Source: Endomychus coccineus (lineage: Eukaryota > Arthropoda > Insecta > Coleoptera > Endomychidae). From it: a stretch of 64,000 nucleotides of DNA. The stretch lies in the NCBI GenBank assembly GCA_958510875.1, contig OY294069.1, positions 158,161,111 to 158,225,110 of the forward strand. Reading direction: 5' to 3'. Shown in pieces: positions 1-11,991 of this stretch (its first letter is position 1; every line of letters begins with the position of its first letter). The notes beneath the pieces are model-generated. The model had not been told where the DNA came from and did no database searches. It saw only the letters and a list, made by a program, of their open reading frames with translations. The position numbers and the translations under genes were made by a program.

Positions 1-936
1 GTCCTCTCACAAAAAAAAATATAAAGAAAATATCCTAACTATTTGTATGCGTAGGTACTAAATCTCGGAAGCAATAATATCCAAATTACCTCATATTGAA
101 ATTTCTCGAGAAATAATCTTATTCCAACTATATGTTTGAAATACTCGTTCTTGTTCAAGGCTAAATTGAATTAAGTTGATTAAAAACAAGATTAGCACCG
201 TTATTTCCTATCGACACAATCGGTTTAATATCCATCTTATACTTACATCGCAAATAATTTAACAATAGTAACCAATGGTATTTGTTACTGATTTATATGG
301 ATGTAAGAAAATTAATCTGAACCCCTGGAAATCGGATTTGGGGATGCGAAAAACTCATGTATGCTGATAAATGTGGACATGCTTAATTTTTTTGGCCATA
401 TTTTCTTCTGTCGTCTATGTCATATATTTTTAATATCAATCACTAATTTTAAATCAACTTGAAAATTCATGAATAAAGTTTTCGTTTATACACTTGTTTT
501 AAATGAGTAATGTTCTGCGATGAAAAAAATGGTAATGATTTGAACGTATATATGATACATAACATGTAGGTGTAGGTATATACTGTAGCACAGAGGTCAG
601 CAACTATTTTTTTTAATAGGGCATATTTCAGAAATGCGGCAGTTCGGCGGGTACCTACGGTGGGATGAAGAAGCAATAGTTAAACATGAAAATATTAATG
701 CAGGATAAACTATAACATACATTTTTAATACATAAGTTAAAATTTTATTCGAAAAAACATATTCTTAAAATTGAAAATAATGCTATATTTGAGATTACAA
801 ATCTACAGCTAAGTCTCTAAAGTTTCTCCCATCCGTAAATCTATACCATTTCATATCACCGTATTTGTAGGTTCATTCCTGTTATTTCCATATAGTTTGT
901 TAAAAAATCCCCTGAATTTAATTGAACACATTTTAG
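1..936. other. No exon recognised upstream of the metalloproteinase
   Basis: AT-rich non-coding sequence. The metalloproteinase pro-domain (cysteine switch) and signal peptide exons should precede 937 on the plus strand, but I find no open stretch here that matches them, so they probably lie before the window. Short open frames on the minus strand look accidental. Confidence 0.5.
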
Positions 937-3900
937 TATATCTAATTGGGCTCCACGCTTAGGGGAAGAAGCGGTTAACAATCTTATATCAAAGGCTCTG
1001 AAAACTTGGGGATCATATGGTAATCTGAAATTCTTCAGAAAAAATACCCCAGATGCTGATATAATAGTGTCGTTTGGCAGTGGAAACCATGGTGATGAGT
1101 AAGTATGAATACGTGTACTATTGTTTTTTTTCCTTTCTATACCTACCTTGACACGAGAAGGAAACCTATAATGTTCGCAGAATATCGAAAAGCCATAGGT
1201 GGAATGTTGGGAAAGGTGATAGGCATTCGAATTTTTCTTTGAAGGTTTGGAGTTTATAGTCATGAGGAAAGACCTCACTAGGAGAAAAGATCCACAACTT
1301 CTCCGTTTAAAAGAAAAATTAGTCTGGTAGGAAGAAGAGAGATTGACAGGTATATCAAGGACGGTACATTAACAGATTTTCCGCTTCACCGCCTACCAAG
1401 AGGAAAAACCAACCGAGACGATCATTCAGCACCTGGAAACAATGATCAAAGGACCTTTGGTCTCGGACAGTGCGCCTTAGACGTATTCTTGGACATCGAA
1501 GGGGCGTTCGACAACACCTCCTTCGATTCCATGCGCTATGATATGGAGAGGCACGGAATCGAACGTACCTTGGTAAGGTTGATCAGGACCATGCTCTCCG
1601 ACTGAAGCAGGATGCGATAGCGTCTAATGTAAGGTTCCAAGCTCCAGACGTCCTCGTAACCCAGAGGACAGACTGGGAGAACAAGAAATCCGTCAGGGAG
1701 ACTGCGGTTCCCGATGGTCCAAGGCTAGCGAGTCTAAAGGAAACAGAGTGGCCGAAGAATTGACCACACGGGGTTTCTTAGGGGCCCCTGGTCCCGATCC
1801 AAGATCACCAGATCACCATTTCAAAATCGTTGTCAGATCACCATTAATTGCGTCAAGTTGTCTCTGGCTTCATTGGATGGTATAGTGGCTCTAGATGAGA
1901 AAGCGGTATAAAGAGTACCATCAACTGCAAAGCTGTGGATGGGTCAGAGGAGAGTTGACAGTATTAGTAGGTACTTAGCGCAAAAACAGTTCTAATGCTG
2001 AAAATAAGATTGAGGAGCGGCTTTGAAATTCAAATAACGAAATAGAGAGAATGGATGGATGGAGTGAGTAAATACTTTTTGGAACCTGAAAAGAATATTT
2101 GTAAAATGCCGATAGAAGCGTTTAACAGTTACTAGCTCAAAAAATACGAGAGGTGTCATTAACAAATTCCAAAAATCGTCAAATGAAACATTTTCTATAT
2201 TTCCACCCACCATACACCGTCAACAAGAGCCAAGGGGTAACAACGGCACTTCCTCGCCAGTATCAATTCTCACCTGGCATGGATCGCTATATTCTGTTAA
2301 TTTCTTTTTTTATAGTTTTCCTTTCGATGGTCCTGGGATTGTCCTTGCACATGCATTTTTTCCGGCTGAAGAATCTGATTTGAGCGGAGATATTCACTTC
2401 GACAACGATGAAAATTGGATAGACATCAAAGCAAACGTTTTTCCACCAGAAGAAGGTAAGTAGCTTCACATATCACGAATCAAATGAATTATGATTTGTT
2501 CAGTATGTAGTAAGAAAAGCCCTGCTGACTCACTGGCCCGAGAAAGGAGCATGTTGAGCCAGGGCCGCCGCCAGGAAAAATTTTAGGGGGGGTCAAAAAT
2601 TTAAAATTCATTTAGTGTATAATTGAAACCAGAACACAACAAAAAATAACCCAACTTTATTTTCTAAAAAAAAAACAATAAGCAAAACTTTATTAACAAA
2701 GGTTATTCGCTAAATAAAAATTGCAACCTTCTTCGATCTTGAGCGAATTTATCAATTACTTTACATATAAAAGCATCCTTATTTTTAAGTACTTGTTGCC
2801 TGTGGACACTTAACAAGCACAACCCAGATAACCTATCTTCTGATATGCTCGATCGTAACCATGTTTTAACACGACGCAGTGTACTGAAGGATCTCTCAAT
2901 GGTAACACTGGTTGGTGGTAGTGCCAAAAATATAGTTATCGCTTTTTTAATTGACGGGAAGAATTGTACGTCGTTGCTTAACATTTCTTGAAAATCTAGG
3001 TTTTCCTTAACTGTTTTTGTTCGCCAAAGTTCTATCCATGTTTCAATTTCTTCTGCAAAGTTGTCAAGATTATATTTCTTGTCAATTTCATCCTTTTTAA
3101 GTATCAGCTCTCTTCCTAATTTACTGGGATGAATTTCTGACAGTAAAAATGCGATGCTGGCGTCGTCAGAGAATCTTATTGAAATGGACTGTATAATAGA
3201 GTCTATATATGGTATAAAAAGAGACACTTTATAGTACTCTTCAGAATCACTTGATAAATAGTTAGCTCTATGTGTTTGTCTAGATGTGATTCGCGGTATT
3301 TTAATTTCTAATTTAAATTTGGTGGCGTAATCTACACTTTTGTCATATATTTCCCGAAAATAGGTATCAGGATCATTTCTGTGTGATATAAATAACTGAA
3401 GTAAGTCGTCTAAATGTCTTTTAACTGATAGTAAGTTCATGTCTTTAGATTGCAATATATTACAAATTGGTTCTAATTTACTTGAATATTTTGTCATAAT
3501 AAACAAGCAAACAATAAATTTGGAAGCTGATACAGAGGTCAAAAGTTGATTCGATTTGGTTCGTGTTTGTACATTAACATCCGGACTAAAAGCTAATGTA
3601 TCAAGTGCGTTTGTGATTTGGACGAAGTTTGAAGCAAAGATTCTTATGGATTTGTACTTAGCTGACCAACGGGTTTCAGAAAATAATGGCAAATTAAGGA
3701 CGTACTTTCTTCGTAAAGGGCTATCACGGAAAAAATTTATAATTTCTTTGATTGTTGCAGCTGTGTTTTGAATATCTTGCATTTTATTTAAGTCATTAAT
3801 TACCAAATTTAGCTTATGGGAAGCACAATGGAAAAAGGTCGCTTTTGGATATTTATCCCTTATTATTTTTTGAACGCCATTCTCATGCCCTGCCATAGTT

Positions 3901-6900
3901 GAACATCCATCAAATCCCAAACCCACCAGCTTGTCCATATTCAAATTATTTTCTAAACAGTAAATTAAAATTGTTTTAGCAATCCCATCGGCATTTAAAG
4001 CCGTTAGTTCAGAAAATCCTAAAAATTCTTCTCTTACACTGTTTGTTTTGTCCACAAACCTAGCACCAAGGGAAATTTGTTCTATACCGGCTATATCAGC
4101 ACTCTCATCCGCAAGAATGGAAAAACCATTACTGAAATTAACCTCCTCTCTGATTTCCTTTCGAATTAGTGCTCCACAAATTGAAATCAATTCATTTTGA
4201 GTTTGATGTGAGGTATATTTTGCATTTTTATTACAAGTTGTTAAATGGTCAGCTAATAAATAAATGATCCCCACTTTCCACTCTAAAATCAAGAAGGTCC
4301 TTAAAGTTTCCTTTTATCGCACCACGTAAAGGTAAGTCATGTGTACCACAAAATATTATAGTCGAAATAATTGGCAACAGTTTTTTGCGATTTGTCTCTA
4401 TCAGTTCCCGTTCTGCATTATTAACCTGCTCGTTCACAGGAAGAACTTTGCCTTCAATAGCTCTTATAAAATTATGCGCTTTAATTGTTGACTGCTTATG
4501 CCAATCAGAAGACTGATGAGCCTTGGCAGAAGCCATAAAATCGTTATATTTTATGAACGGCTTTACTATGAATGCTCCTTGTAGGCCTCTGTTTACGACA
4601 GGTCGAAAAATAACACAGTTTTTACATAGGGCTCCTTTAAGCTTGGAGGAGTACGTCAACCACTCAAACTGTTGAAACCATTCGCATCTAAATGGTCTTT
4701 TTCCATCCCTTGAGTCACCTTTAAAATTATAGTTATTGCTTGGTTTAAAAGGACTCTTTATAATATCATATCTAATATAGTCTGCTAGCGGCTGTTGCGG
4801 ATTAATAAAATTACCCAAATCTAATTTATGATTATAACTATCAACATCATCGTTGGAATCACCACTTAGATCAGTTTTTCTATTGCCGCTAATCTTAGGT
4901 TTAACAAATTTCCTGATATCCATATTTAACACCAATCTAGAAAGTAACGTGTTATGTGTTATTCAATCTATAATTGCAGAATTATTCACCGGGCGAGCTT
5001 ATACTCAACCTTCAAGTAACTTTGTAATTGTAAAAACTATACTTTTCGACTCACCTACTACTTTACTACACTGATAGAGACCGCATTCGCAAAATTAAGT
5101 CAGCACAAATTACAACAGTATTCATTCAGTATCAAAGCAAAACAGGTCCAGATCCAGCTGACCAGCTGACGGAAAAAGACACTGGCGCCATCTTTGGCCG
5201 CCCCGCCACCGCTTCTTAATAAAATCTTACAGTACACTGTACTGAGTACAGCGAACTGAAAACAAATTGTTTTGGAAGAGTTTTCGCATAATGCGTTTTT
5301 GCAGTGACTTTGTTTCATTTTAAAGTATGTAATATTGTGATATTGTTTCAAATTTTTAGTCGACATGGTGAAATTTATGAATTTAGATAAAAATGCTTTT
5401 ATTTTAAGCTGTTTTTGAATTTCCAGGGGGGGTCGACGGACCCCCCTTGACCCCCTCTGCCGGCGGCCCTGCGTTGAGCTCTAATTGGTCCGGAACCCTT
5501 CTGTAGTATAGCGAAAGCGCTGAGCAGATGATATAACAGTAGTTGGTTGACAAATCAATCTCGGGAATGGTGGAACAAAGGGCCGGGAATGACGCCAAAG
5601 AGCTCATTAGAGAACCATCGCCAAAATGCACGGAGTACCTACTAAGCCAGAATAGAAGATCAACTAGAATCATGGTTGGACTAATGACAGGGCATTGTAA
5701 ACTCAACAAACACATGAACAATATCGGACTAGCAGTTGCAACCTTATGCAGGTTCTGCCAGGAAGACGAGAAGACCTCAGTACACATACTGTGGCTACTG
5801 CGCAGACCTAACAAGGCTAAAGTTCCCAACGATAGGAAAGGAAAAACCACAACTCTTCCATTATATGGAGGACTTAAGGTCTGGTCTATGGAATCTAGTG
5901 ATAAAGACGGGTCTAGATAGGGAAATCTAACATGACAAGAGGACATACACAATATATCTGCAAAGGTTGCGATGGTGGGGCTCCAAGCCCACAAGCCCCA
6001 TACAATCTATCTATAAACTAACCGATACAATATTATTGAATTAATCAAAAATTGAAAATAAACACACTATTTTCTATGTATATTACCACTAATTTTCTCA
6101 CGAAATGTGACTGTAGTTTCGACATTTAAACTGTTTTTTTTTCAAACGTTACTTACTGTGTTATACTGTGAAAATGACAGTCCAACTGTCGAATATGTGG
6201 TCATGTTTCGAGGTAAAATTAACGATAGTACACATAGAAAAAACAATATTTGTTTATTTCCTTTCTTATTCGATAAATTACCATAAAGTAGTTTCAACAA
6301 TCAAAAACGTTTTTAAATTTGATTAAGTTTAATCAATATTTGTACTTGAACAGATTTATTCGGCCTTAACCAAGGGTGCCATTTTGGTACTTACTACACC
6401 ACAAGTACATAGTGAATAAAATTATAAATAAATTATCTTCACAGGGACGGATTTTTATTCAGTAGCACTACATGAATTGGGACATTCCCTGGGATTGGGT
6501 CATTCAATGGATCCGCATGCTGTAATGTTTCCATATTATTCTGGTGACGAGAATGATGACATCCAACTGGGTCAAGATGATATAATGGCGATGTATCAGT
6601 TATACAGTAAGTGAAAAGCTAAAGTTTTCCAGAACCTCCCATTAACCAAGAACTAAAACAAGTATAACAAATAGAAATTGGTTAGGTTTTTTCCTGTAAA
6701 TTCAAATATAACTTTTGTTGCCTCCAAAACATAAGTTTGGAACTGTTATCAATATTTTATCGCTTCATTTGTTATCGGACAAAGACTTCATTGAAATTGT
6801 CTGAGCAAAAAGTTTTACTCTTTGAATGGTACTTGCAGAATAATTTGCCATCTTCGGTTTTAGCAATGCTTACTTCCCCGCAATTAATTGCTTGATGATA

Positions 6901-9900
6901 TGAAAAAAATGCGTCAGTACAAATCTAACAACGATAACTCATGCTTTCATAAAAAATTGGTTGTGAAAAAAAAAATTCTGAAATTTTCGGTAATTTTTTA
7001 TGCACTGTGATATTTCCACTGATAATCGACATCCTTTGTTCTCAAAGAAAATATAAATTCGGCAACAGGTATAAAACATTCTGTTCAAGCAGCATGCAGT
7101 ACAATATACCTTGCACCACCAAACTTTCATCATCTTGACAGTTTAGTGCTAGAATCTTCCCAGGAATGACCGACAATAGCATCTTTGAAGTTCCATGTTT
7201 CCTTGACATATTTCAAATTAGAAATAATGTCACTTTAATAAAGATGTAGGGAAATTGTGTTATTATATACACTTTTCTCCAATTTAACCGTTGACCACCG
7301 TTTTGATTTTCTATAAACTCACCGGTAAATATATACCAACTCTTCGCCTAGTGAAGTCTTTTCTTATGGTTATAACCTTCAAACTTTGAGGAAAAATTCA
7401 AATGCCAATCTCTTCTCTCAACATTCCGCCGCTGGCTTACACGATGTTCTTCGAAAATTATAGGTTTCCCTCCCGCGTAGTCAAAGCATAAAAAAAATAA
7501 TTCTCAATAGAGAATTCACTATCATAAGCCATTTGACAACAGTTTGTGGTTAGGCTAGCTTTCTATCTCTCTTCTTGTTCAACACTTACCGTTTTGCTAA
7601 ATTTACGGATCCAGTATCCATTAACAATCGTGTACCATAAAAACTACACTTACAGTTCTGAGACCATTAGCTGAAGGAACCGATAATATTCTAAACACAA
7701 CAGAAGAACCTAGAACACATCCAACACCACCTAGGACGTATCCTACAACAGCTAGAACTCCACCAACAACAGCCAGAATATACCCAACGCCCAGGACTTA
7801 CACAACACCTCCCAGAACACGTCCGACATCACCTAGAACACGTCCAACACCAACTAGACCAACTAGACCCAGAACTCCTGTACAATACCCAACACCTAGA
7901 ACGACATTTCAACCAACCACACCTTCATATAACACAACTGCTTGGTATGATGGTCACCGATCATCATCCACAGAAGCACCAAAAATCCCCGATATTTGTA
8001 AAGGGAGTTTTGATGCAGTTGCTTTGATAAGAGGCGAACTGTTCGTTTTCAAAAACGAGGTAAGTTTGGTTAACTCCTTTTTGAATCACTAGGAAACATT
8101 GATAATTCACCTCTTTCAGTATATTTGGCGATTGTACGAGAAAGGAATGATGCTGGACAGATATCACCCTATAACCATAAAGCAAATGTTCCCAAAATTA
8201 CCTCAGCATGTGAATCATATCGATGCGGTATATGAAAGGGATGATGGAAATATAATTTTATTTATCGGTAAGTAGAAGAAACTCGAATCTGTAAAAAAGA
8301 AATTAAACGCGATGAAAGTAATGATACGTTTTTATTCGGATGTACTTTAATAAATGAAAAATTATTTACCCCAAAAAGACCGAAAAACCTTTTCGCTCAG
8401 ATAGATCACTCCATGTGGTGGTTGCCGGTGTATCCTCGAATACAATGGCTGTCAACGCTGTCTTGGCATCAACTTTATTTCTGCTCCATATAAATGATAG
8501 AAATCCAAAAAAATCCCACTAATCTCAACCAAGACACAGGATATTACCTCTACAACATCCAAAATCCTTCGAGCACCTTTCTACGATATATTTTTCTGAC
8601 TATTACTTTTTTCAGACGATTTGTTTTGGGTATATGACGGATCTGCTTTTGTAGAGAATAGCCCCAGGCCACTAAGTGATTACGGACTGCCTGCTAACCT
8701 CGGTGGAATAGACGCCGTTCAAATTTGGGGCAAAAACCGTAAGTTCATATTTCTTATTTCCTTTCAAATATAAAAATTGACTTGTCCGTTACTTCGTGAT
8801 ATTCCATCATAACAATAAAACTAAGGTTTACAATAAGTAGTATTGGTTAAAAAATTAATAAATAGAACCAAGAGTTCCAAACACCATCTACCAGATTCAC
8901 GATGCAATGAATTGATTATAAGATGCAAAGAAACGACGGGGATAGTGTTGAACATACAGCCGCCAGGTGGTGGTACCGAAACAATGCATTGCATTGTGAA
9001 TAGCTCTCCTAGTGAGACAACTACCTTCTGTTAGATGGCGTTTAAACCTCTGGCGGAGATGGTTGAATATGAACATCGTCGTCTTACTTGTTTCGCTGAT
9101 GAGCTCATGAGAGAGCTAAACAGCTGTCCGGAACTGATATACGTATTGTCACTGATCCGCGTAGAAAAACCTTATCAGTTATCACTATCTCACCACATGT
9201 ATCACTCAAGATTCTTTGTTTAGTACCTATAAATACATTGATGCTTCAATTTTATCTCATTGTATGTTTTAAAAATTAACTTGTTCGAGCTTGCTATAAA
9301 CGTGTATTAAATAAATACCGTGATAGTTCATGAAGTAACCCTTAGTTTTCTAGTTATTTTTTTCACTCAGCATTGAATTAAATATGTTTTTTTCAATTCT
9401 ATTTAGACAAGGTCTACTTATATAAAAAAGATAGATTTTGGAGGTACAACGATACTTCGAAACGAATGGATTCTGGTTACCCAAGACATATAAATAAATG
9501 GAGAGGAGTTCCTGAAAATATGGATTCAGCTACAACTTGGAAAGATGGTAGGTACCCATTACACAAAATATTTAAATTATCTTCAGAACAGATGCAAAAA
9601 TATTGTGAACGAAATTTTAATCAGAATAAACTGAAGAATCTACACTCGTTGACTGACTAGTAATAAGACATATTTCGTGAATTGACCAAGCACTTTCGGT
9701 AAAATCAGAGTGTATTGATGATCAGGGGGTGTTGGCCATTCAACACATGACTGTTCCGCCGCCCCTGATGATGATGTATATTCGACACCTATTTCGTCAC
9801 ATTGCGTTAGATATTTGTTTAAATGTATTCTTGGTATTCATTTCTTCAAACATGCACCCAACACAACATTTTATTAGGATATTTGCAAACATTATTTGAA

Positions 9901-11375
9901 AACATTGTAATAAAAGTTGCTCATCAGATTGGATCGATCGAAATAAAAAGTGTAGCTGGTGTATTTTCAAGTCCATATATTATTATGGTTTCATGTGGCA
10001 ATATTTTGATTAGGACAGTCCAAACATTTGTTCGTGGATTTGTACAAAATAGGTTGCAAGTAAATCTATATGCTGCCCAATATGAAGCTCAAAAAGTATT
10101 TTGATCGCCACTATCAAAGTAGCATCATTTGAAGGGAGGGGGCTTAGCCCCCAAATGCACTTAGACCACTTAGTTGGACCCATTGTATACCCCGTGGTCA
10201 GAAGCCTGTTCTATAGTAACAGGTTTGTGGCCCGCCAGAATCCCAGAATATTGCCAGTGCTGGCCATAAGTTCTTTTGGGGGCAGTTTTGATGCTCCGGA
10301 GTGCCGGTACCTGAGGGATGCTAGTGCTGGGCATTCCAACAGAATGTGAGAGGCAGTTCATTCCGCCTCTCTGCATTTTCTAAATATTGTGTCATCTGTG
10401 ATGCTCATAGTGTGTAGGTGTTTGTTAAGACGACAGTGATCGGTTAGGATTCCAGTCATCTCTCTGATGTCTCTTCTGTTCAGAAGAAGGAGTTTCTTTG
10501 AGAGCCTAGGCACAGGTTCTTTGATGAAGCTGGCCCAGAAGGGCGACACCCCCACGCAATTTGATAAAGTGACCATTGGCTCCGGCCCGACGAGGGCGCT
10601 AGACGACCCTCGCCTGGCCAAGGAGTCGGCCATTTCGTTTCCTACAACTCCACTGTGTCCAGGGACCCAGATAATTTGAACTTTATTTCTCCTAGCTAGT
10701 TCAGCCAGTGTATCCCTGCATTCTTCGACAAGCCTTGATGTGACTCTGGGTGATTTGAAAGCTCCCAGACCCGACCGGGTGTATACGAGTCTGGAAGACA
10801 TATTTGCGTGGTTCTTGAAAAACTTTTATTATGAAGGATAAATCTGGTCTGTAAAATATACCGTGCATCCTTATTACGTTTTACTCATCAATTATATTTT
10901 GCACATTATTGAATTCATATCTCCATCAAAAGAAGAGCGGGGAATTACTCAATGGTATTATGGTTTAGGGCGTCCGTATTAATGGTTAATATACAAGCTG
11001 ACACCAAACCTTTACCTTTAAAAGGACAGGGCAAAACGATCACCGGCGTATATTACGTTATTACGCAGAGCTGTTGGATCGATTCGACGGCGGAAAATCG
11101 TTTTTTGTTTCATTTATCAGGGACTTTCCACCTTGCCCTCGTCTAACAATTTACTACGACTTTTATATTCTTTTTTCTCTACAGTACTATGTCCAAAATA
11201 ATACACCAATATATTTTTCTCTACTCTAGGTATCACCTACTTCTTCAAAGATGAACTGTTTTGGTCATTTGATAATAACTGGGTGATGGTGACTGATGAA
11301 TCTCCATTCCCAGCTGCACAAATTTGGTTGGGATGTGCAGAAGACGAATCCGTAATGAAGAAACTGCGTAGTTAA
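937..11375 (+). CDS. Matrix metalloproteinase (catalytic, hinge, hemopexin), 5' partial
   Basis: Zinc endopeptidase of the extracellular matrix, family M10A. Eight exons, all with AG/GT borders and matching phases: 937-1098, 2316-2455, 6445-6606, 7656-8059, 8120-8267, 8616-8738, 9407-9547, 11230-11375 (stop TAA 11373-11375). Exons 1-2 carry the ADI..F....HGD and PFDGPG.VLAHAF structural zinc and calcium motifs. Exon 3 has the catalytic HELGHSLGLGHS and the Met-turn AVMFPYY. Exon 4 holds a long Pro/Thr/Arg hinge, then hemopexin begins with Cys in PDICKG; the partner Cys is in WLGCAE near the end. Four hemopexin blades are visible. The chain ends 11 residues after that Cys, with no hydrophobic or GPI-type tail, so this product is probably secreted. 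About 475 residues are encoded here; the pro-domain is missing because the window starts inside the gene. Introns hold many transposon pieces. Convergent with the dehydrogenase at 12090-19865. Mmp1/Mmp2/Mmp3 class not decided. Confidence 0.93.
1105..1330 (-). pseudogene. Non-LTR retrotransposon 3' coding tail (family A)
   Basis: Reading the minus strand gives a degraded version of the extreme C-terminus of an insect endonuclease-reverse transcriptase: a S.SEVFPHDYKLQTFK-like segment followed by a short tail. The same tail occurs at 7330-7495 (+), 16480-16570 (+), 42500-42610 (+) and 56690-56810 (-). It starts right after the first metalloproteinase exon, in intron 1. Frameshifts and stops are present. 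A further piece of the same family, in the same orientation, is at 1815-1940. Confidence 0.55.
1384..1800 (+). pseudogene. Non-LTR reverse transcriptase and RNase H fragment (family B)
   Basis: Plus-strand translation in shifting frames shows a reverse transcriptase palm segment: a TETIIQHLETMI stretch, then VFLDIEGAFDNTSFDSM (the F.DI.GAFD catalytic box with its first Asp) and LVRLIRTMLSD before a stop near 1603. Further on, at about 1735-1775, an NRVAEELTTRG-like stretch resembles the end of an RNase H domain. The pieces are joined by deletions. This resembles the I/R1/jockey group of insect non-LTR elements. It lies in metalloproteinase intron 1. Confidence 0.6.
1815..1940 (-). repeat. Dispersed reverse transcriptase fragment (family A)
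   Basis: The stretch containing cattggatggtatagtggct recurs at 48183-48250 and, inside a longer reverse transcriptase fragment, at 57660-57780. In the 57.7-kb copy the minus strand encodes a PLYHPIEPEERSRDRL segment followed by VEFNATKTQ. This copy is short and broken. Order and orientation suggest it once joined the tail at 1105-1330, with the plus-strand family B fragment lying between them. Confidence 0.5.
2560..5471 (-). mobile_element. hAT DNA transposon, near-complete
   Basis: The 2912-bp element has short terminal inverted repeats: left end CAGGGCCGCCGCC, right end reading CAGGGCCGCCGGC on the minus strand. It is flanked by an 8-bp target duplication, tgttgagc at 2552-2559 and cgttgagc at 5472-5479 (one mismatch), as expected for hAT. 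It carries a transposase on the minus strand. Both ends also have a run of G/C and a FxAGGGGGG-like subterminal stretch. Inserted in a non-LTR fragment within metalloproteinase intron 2. The intact ends and single coding break suggest a fairly recent arrival. Confidence 0.88.
2703..4923 (-). pseudogene. hAT transposase (ZMYM1/DUF4371-like), one frameshift
   Basis: Transposase of the element at 2560-5471. The reading starts at the ATG at 4921-4923 (MDIRKFVKP) and ends at a stop at 2703-2705. Part one (4923 to about 4260) holds a TTF-type zinc finger: RPFRCEWFQQFEWL, then KGALCKNCVIF. Part two (about 4290-2703) has the DUF4371-type catalytic domain with ILADESADIAG (first Asp), LGFDGCSTMAG (second Asp) and SETRWSAKY (RW motif), and ends with the hAT dimerisation segment TSVTIERSFSTLRRVKTWLR. 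The two open frames overlap at 4249-4292 in different frames, and the codons RVESGDHL continue sensibly as LADHLTT, so a single small indel near 4262 breaks an otherwise full-length protein of about 735 residues. Similar domesticated ZMYM1-like genes exist, but the flanking ends here mark a transposon. Confidence 0.85.
5946..6444. other. Intron sequence, nothing recognised
   Basis: Remainder of metalloproteinase intron 2 after the retrotransposon piece. AT-rich, no coding or repeat signal that I can support. Confidence 0.5.
6607..7329. other. Intron sequence, nothing recognised
   Basis: First part of metalloproteinase intron 3. A 64-codon minus-strand open frame at 6939-7133 shows no recognisable motif. 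Confidence 0.5.
7330..7495 (+). pseudogene. Non-LTR retrotransposon C-terminal tail (family A)
   Basis: Plus-strand translation gives NSSPSEVFSYGYNLQTLRK followed by NANLFSQHSAAGLHDVL, the very end of the family A reverse transcriptase, also seen at 42500-42610 and 56690-56810. Only this 3' end is kept, as expected from 5' truncation during target-primed reverse transcription. Lies in metalloproteinase intron 3. Confidence 0.6.
8739..9406. other. Metalloproteinase intron 6, nothing recognised
   Basis: Contains two back-to-back short plus-strand open frames (8843-9034 and 9035-9223) with no recognisable domain. They may be chance or worn repeat sequence. Confidence 0.4.
10101..10801 (-). pseudogene. 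Non-LTR RNase H and C-terminal domain (family B)
   Basis: Minus-strand frame 10801-10358 encodes an RNase H segment with VQIIWVPGHSGVVGNEMADS and LARRGSS, then the linker and DIREMTGILTDHCRLNKHLH. After a frameshift near 10370 the minus strand continues with LSHSVGMPSTSIPQVPALR and ends at a stop near 10170. This matches the end of I/R1-type non-LTR polyproteins. It lies antisense in metalloproteinase intron 7. The plus-strand frame at 10101-10349 is its shadow. Confidence 0.75.
11041..11147 (-). repeat. Mariner end fragment with terminal repeat
   Basis: Contains gggactttccaccttgccct, the inverse of the terminal repeat at 53607-53635, and cagagctgttggatcgattc, which matches the transposase region near 53930 on the other strand. 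This joins an inner transposase segment directly to a terminal repeat, so it is an internally deleted mariner copy in metalloproteinase intron 7. Confidence 0.55.
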
Positions 11376-11560
11376 GCATTTCTACTGTTATTTATTCTTA
11401 ATTAAATATTTATTGCCATGTTTTCAATAGTTGTATAATGTACAATTCAAATATACCGATTATAGCTAATCAACTTGAATCATATGAGAATAAGGGATAT
11501 TCAAAAAAAAATCACACATCATACCAATTAATAAAACTATATTTTTCTAACATACATTAC
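11376..11560 (+). other. Metalloproteinase 3' untranslated region and poly(A) signal
   Basis: Sequence after the stop codon with AATAAA at 11530-11535. It ends shortly before a repeat at 11568. The facing dehydrogenase gene ends at 12090 on the other strand. Confidence 0.45.
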
Positions 11561-11567
11561 ATTATAA

Positions 11568-11991
11568 ATAAGAAATAATCACTCTTATCTACAAAAATTA
11601 CTGTTAAAGAACTGAGAACTCTTCATCAGGGTAAACTAAATTTTAAATCAAAATGTGCCTGTTTAAATACTATTTGGGGATAATAATGCAAACAAGGAAT
11701 TTAATAAATTGCTTTTTCGTTTATACAAGGGATGGAAATCCTTTCAAAATTACATAGATATTTGTCCGTATTGTGTTTTAAAAGTGATAAACTTTCTTGA
11801 GGAATGGTGTGACCTATATTCAAAATATGTTTTTCCACCACTATTTTTCTTTATGTGGGCAAAATGTTTCTTTGTTTGATCCACATAGCATTTTAAACAG
11901 GACTCACAATCACCCACTGATGGCTACTTGGTAGCCGAGAGGTCCTCTGTACTTTAGGAGTATTTTTAGTGACTAATAGTGATTATTTCTT
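11568..11991. repeat. Dispersed repeat with inverted ends (family C)
   Basis: Begins taagaaataatcactcttat and ends agtgattatttctta in inverted orientation. The inner part, from catcagggtaaactaaattt through gaggaatggtgtgacctata, recurs at 47838-48180. The right part with gatggctacttggtagccga recurs at 54335-54425. No open frame. It could be a non-autonomous element or a piece of a Penelope-type element, but the type is not decided. Confidence 0.5.

Larger units (their letters stand above)
2505..5945 (+). pseudogene. Non-LTR RNase H/C-terminal fragment split by the hAT element (family B)
   Basis: Two pieces, 2505-2559 and 5472-5945, are continuous once the hAT element between them is removed. 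The first encodes a PADSLARERSM-like end of an RNase H domain. The second encodes the following linker and then RRSTRIMVGLMTGHCKLNKH and a zinc-knuckle-like TLCRFCQEDEKTSVHILW, typical of the C-terminus of I/R1-type non-LTR polyproteins. The related copy at 31745-32870 keeps the matching ADPLSRERARGAL and NSSWLK segments in uninterrupted order. Frameshifted and not functional. Located in metalloproteinase intron 2. Confidence 0.65.

Noticed and set aside
856..1278. 140-codon minus-strand open frame
   Set aside because: Overlaps the metalloproteinase exon 937-1098 in antisense; the sense strand has conserved catalytic-domain motifs and splice sites. Only its 5' part reflects a retrotransposon tail.
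9823..10104. 93-codon plus-strand open frame
   Set aside because: No motif, biased composition, sits in a metalloproteinase intron next to a retrotransposon piece.
10467..10679. Plus-strand open frame
   Set aside because: Shadow of the RNase H fragment on the minus strand.
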